From: Coralliovum pocilloporae
GTDB taxonomy: Bacteria; Pseudomonadota; Alphaproteobacteria; Rhizobiales; Cohaesibacteraceae
Assembly (NCBI RefSeq): GCF_030845175.1
Contig: NZ_CP132542.1
Span: 2,887,501 to 2,951,500, forward strand
DNA length: 64,000 nucleotides
Reading direction: 5' to 3'
This document shows positions 61,513 to 64,000 of the stretch, one piece after another (the stretch's first letter is position 1; each line of letters starts with the position of its first letter). Under the pieces are notes generated by a model that did not search any database, was not told the origin of the DNA, and saw nothing but the letters and a program-made list of their open reading frames with translations. The position numbers and the translations under genes were made by a program.

Positions 61513-62210
61513 TCCGGTTCGAACTCGGCGCAGAATTTGTAACCTTCATTGCGAACCGAGCGGATAAAATCGGCAGTCGGGTCCGTATCCATAAGCTTCT
61601 TGCGCAGACGGCTGACCAGAATATCGATGCGTCGGTCACCGGGAGAGACTTCAATACCATCCAGCAGCATGGAGATATGGTCTCGTGACACCGGCTCAGG
61701 TGATGCATGAACCAGCTCCATCAGAACAGACAACTCGCGTGTGCTGAGAGGAACAAGAACGGCATTAGGAGCATGGAGTTGCTGCCGGGCCCTATCAAGT
61801 GACCAGCCGGAAAAACGGATCTGGCCGTTGGGTTTCTGTGTGCTGACCTCAGTCTGCGCCCGTCGCAGCAGCGCGTTCATCCGCGCCAGAAGTTCCCTTG
61901 GGTTGAACGGCTTTTCCAGATAGTCATCCGCACCCAGTTCGATGCCGATAATTCGTTCCATATCACCTTTGACCGCTGACAGGATAATGATTGGAACGGA
62001 GGATGTCTGACGCACATACTTGCAGTAATCGAGCCCGGATTGTCCGGGGAGCATGATGTCGATGATCAGAATGTCAAAATCATCGCCGGAATGTGTCCGA
62101 GCTTCTTCAACCGATCCGGAAACCGTACAGTTAAAGTCCCGTTCTGACAGATACTCTGATAGCAATGAGGAGATTTCCGGATCATCCTCAATCACATGAA
62201 CACGACGCAC
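61509..62210 (-). CDS. OmpR-family response regulator (GltR-like)
   Basis: 233 residues from a GTG at 62210 with GGGAGGAG upstream; the frame extends further to 62483 but without sense. The receiver has VHVIEDDPEIS, the acceptor Asp in ILIIDIMLPGQSG and YLEKPF; the winged helix has PLSTRELSVLMELVHASPEPVSRD and VSRLRKKLMDTDP. It is divergent from the sugar-binding protein gene. A direct repeat at 62275-62292 may be its site. Confidence 0.9.
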   Translation of the reverse strand: MRRVHVIEDDPEISSLLSEYLSERDFNCTVSGSVEEARTHSGDDFDILIIDIMLPGQSGLDYCKYVRQTSSVPIIILSAVKGDMERIIGIELGADDYLEKPFNPRELLARMNALLRRAQTEVSTQKPNGQIRFSGWSLDRARQQLHAPNAVLVPLSTRELSVLMELVHASPEPVSRDHISMLLDGIEVSPGDRRIDILVSRLRKKLMDTDPTADFIRSVRNEGYKFCAEFEPE

Positions 62211-62274
62211 TTGCTCCTCCCGCGTCTGGTCTTGGTCACAGTATCTATCATATTTGTCCGCCTGTACGGCCAGT

Positions 62275-62292
62275 TTTGTAACACTTTGTAAC
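62275..62292. promoter_or_regulatory. Direct repeat TTTGTAAC-N2-TTTGTAAC, candidate response-regulator site
   Basis: Two perfect copies at 62275-62282 and 62285-62292 with a ten-base period, one helical turn, between the divergent two-component genes and the sugar ABC operon. Confidence 0.55.
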
Positions 62293-62442
62293 GTCAGGCG
62301 GTATCGGGCGCATGGTCTGAAACAAAAACATACAAAAAGCTGCATCTGGCAGGCCCTGCCTTGCTGTACAAAGATAGCAAGACTCGGTCCGTTGATGGGT
62401 AACGGGCCGATCGGGATCAGATCTGGATTCTGGGAGGGAACC

Positions 62443-63687
62443 ATGAAATCGCTGAAATTTGCCCTGATGGGCGCTGTTGTCATGCTGGCATCTGCGGCAC
62501 ATGCCGAGCCGAAGGCCGAAGTGCTCCATTACTGGACATCCGGTGGAGAGGCGAAAGCTCTGAAAGAACTTCAGAAAGCGTTCAATGCCCGCGGCGGAAA
62601 ATGGGTGGATGCACCCGTTGCCGGTGGCGGCGGAGATGCGCAGGCTGCCGTTCTGCGGGCCCGCGTTCTGTCTGGTGACCCGCCTGCTGCTGTGCAGATC
62701 AAGGGGCCGAACATCAAGGAATGGGCGGAAGCAGGTGCTCTTGGCGATCTGTCCGAAGTGGCCAGTGCGCAGGGCTGGGATGATGTCCTGCCTGAAGCCA
62801 TCAAGGACATCGTCAAGTATGAAGGCAAATATGTTGCCGTCCCGGTGAATGTGCATCGTGTTGACTGGATCTGGGCCAACCCCGCCGTATTGGCCAAGGT
62901 GGGAGCAAAGGTTCCGACCACCTGGGATGAGTTCAACGAAACCGCAGAAAAGCTGAAAGCCGCAGGCATTATTCCGCTGGCGCATGGTGGGCAGCCCTGG
63001 CAGGACGCAACTGTGTTTGAAACCGTTGTGCTGGGTGTTGGCGGTATCGATTTCTACAGAAAGGCGCTGGTTGAGCTCGATGAGGAGGCCCTCGGTTCCG
63101 AAACCATGGTCAAGGTCTTTGACCAGATGCGCAAAATCCGCGGCTTTGTTGACCCTGATTTCCCGGGCCGTGACTGGAACCTGGCAACAGGCATGGTGAT
63201 GCGCGGAGAAGCCGCAATGCAGATCATGGGCGACTGGGCCAAGGGTGAGTTCGTCGCTGCTGGCAAGAAACCGGGCGTGGATTACATCTGTGCGCCAACA
63301 CCATCCGCTGGGGGCTATCTTCTGAACTCGGACAGTTTTGCCATGTTCAATGTGTCTGGAGATGACAATGAGGCAGGCCAGGCGATCCTGGCTGAACTGA
63401 TCCTGGGTGAGGAGTTTCAGGAGACCTTCAACCTCTTCAAGGGGTCTGTTCCGGCGCGGATTGGTGTGAAGCGGGACAACTTCGATGAATGCGCCATCCG
63501 GTCCATGGATGATATGGTGTCATCTGCCAAAAATGGCACACTTCTGGGCTCCATGGCTCATGAGATCGCGCAGGCCGGTGCTGTTCGCGGTGCCTTCATT
63601 GATGTGGCAACAGCGCATTTCAACTCGGATATGTCGTCGGAAGACGCGGCCAGCAAGCTGGTTGATGCAATCCGTCTTGCCAAATAA
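62443..63687 (+). CDS. gtsA: Sugar ABC transporter periplasmic binding protein (glucose/mannose type)
   Basis: 414 residues from the ATG at 62443, after GGGAGGGA. Signal peptide MKSLKFALMGAVVMLASAAHA. Family 1 features are AEVLHYWTSGGEAKALKELQ, QIKGPNIKEWAEAGALGDLS, and MQIMGDWAKGEF. The combination with an adjacent two-component system and a MalF-type permease fits glucose/mannose GtsA of Pseudomonas. The substrate is inferred. Confidence 0.85.
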   Translation: MKSLKFALMGAVVMLASAAHAEPKAEVLHYWTSGGEAKALKELQKAFNARGGKWVDAPVAGGGGDAQAAVLRARVLSGDPPAAVQIKGPNIKEWAEAGALGDLSEVASAQGWDDVLPEAIKDIVKYEGKYVAVPVNVHRVDWIWANPAVLAKVGAKVPTTWDEFNETAEKLKAAGIIPLAHGGQPWQDATVFETVVLGVGGIDFYRKALVELDEEALGSETMVKVFDQMRKIRGFVDPDFPGRDWNLATGMVMRGEAAMQIMGDWAKGEFVAAGKKPGVDYICAPTPSAGGYLLNSDSFAMFNVSGDDNEAGQAILAELILGEEFQETFNLFKGSVPARIGVKRDNFDECAIRSMDDMVSSAKNGTLLGSMAHEIAQAGAVRGAFIDVATAHFNSDMSSEDAASKLVDAIRLAK

Positions 63688-63701
63688 TCGGCTCTGAACC
63701 A

Positions 63702-63737
63702 TCACCACCAGTCTGCCCAGGTGCAGACTGGTGGTGA
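63702..63737 (+). terminator. Perfect 15-base intercistronic stem-loop after gtsA-like gene
   Basis: The arms 63702-63716 and 63723-63737 pair without mismatch, loop CCAGGT. It lies 15 bases after the binding-protein stop and 43 before the permease start. Confidence 0.8.
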
Positions 63738-63780
63738 GACACAGCTGATAGTCTCTTCTGTCTCATGATCGGAGTCTGAA

Positions 63781-64000
63781 ATGGCACGCCCGTCAGCCGG
63801 GGGTTCGTGGCGCCTTGATCGTCTGATCCCGCAAATTGTTGTCTCGCCGGGTTTTCTGGCCATCCTGCTCTTTGTCTACGGTTTCATTCTGTGGACGGGT
63901 TATGTCTCCATGACCAAGTCCCGCATGCTGCCGAAATACGACTTTGCCGGACTGATCCAGTATGAGCGCCTGTTTCAGATGGATCGCTGGAATGTGGCCA
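63781..64000 (+). CDS. Sugar ABC transporter permease (MalF type), N-terminus only
   Basis: Frame open from the ATG at 63781 to the window edge, 73 codons visible. After a basic start (MARPSAGGSWRLDRLIPQIV) comes the first membrane segment SPGFLAILLFVYGFILWTGY, then SMTKSRMLPKYDFAGLIQYERLF, typical of sugar permeases following the binding protein. Confidence 0.85.
   Translation, partial: MARPSAGGSWRLDRLIPQIVVSPGFLAILLFVYGFILWTGYVSMTKSRMLPKYDFAGLIQYERLFQMDRWNVA

Overview
The window reads as a chromosomal segment of an alphaproteobacterium, most likely a marine or coastal member of the Hyphomicrobiales (Rhizobiales). Support comes from an ECF11-type RpoE/ChrR pair, tripartite tricarboxylate (Tct) transport, Zur-controlled ZnuABC, many solute-binding-protein transporters, and an intergenic repeat family (AGAGC.T.TT..C..AAAGTG) that I recall from rhizobial genomes. 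The order-level placement is inference. No rRNA, tRNA, CRISPR, insertion sequence or prophage was found.

Layout. 1-1508: partial TPR-GGDEF protein. 1683-3585: EamA permease and a LysR regulator. 3802-10112: five-gene peptide ABC operon, followed by tandem repeats and a terminator. 10340-19253: a photo-oxidative stress island with rpoE-chrR, a divergent flavoprotein/DUF1365/fatty-acid methyltransferase operon, an SDR plus SnoaL-like pair, DUF1330, a fasciclin protein and a photolyase. TGATCC-N18 promoter-like elements recur in front of four of these units. 19250-22712: znuA, znuCB and zur around a large dyad. 22836-28842: ArgE-like deacylase, ectoine-hydrolase-like M24 protein, class I amidotransferase, and a dimethylglycine/sarcosine dehydrogenase-like flavoprotein. 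28850-29578: lipoprotein. 29874-35533: an overlapping five-gene cluster (CelD-like acyltransferase, membrane protein, ATP-grasp, FemAB-like, flippase) whose product I cannot name. 35518-43048: tctCBA with an AbrB-type membrane protein, an orphan binding protein and the tctDE two-component system. 43091-48611: META-domain protein, TadG-like protein, response regulator and hybrid kinase.

48811-57932 is the most notable region. Two di-haem cytochrome c peroxidase-like proteins, a Tat-exported Rieske protein and an arsenite-oxidase-family molybdoenzyme match the gene content of the dissimilatory iodate reductase cluster (idrABP1P2), here in the order P-P-B-A. Three further genes follow: a HEAT-repeat protein, a nitroreductase-fold protein and a pseudoazurin-like cupredoxin. 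I read this as a periplasmic respiratory module. The cupredoxin would bring electrons, the Rieske/Mo pair would reduce the oxyanion, and the peroxidases would remove peroxide. HEAT and nitroreductase would assist assembly or repair. The last three roles are inference.

The window ends with a TPR/glycosyltransferase-like protein, a two-component system, and the start of a sugar ABC operon (gtsA-like). A recurring architectural theme is a strong stem-loop directly after the binding-protein gene in three unrelated transport operons (peptide ABC, Tct, sugar ABC). It probably raises binding-protein output over the downstream permease genes.
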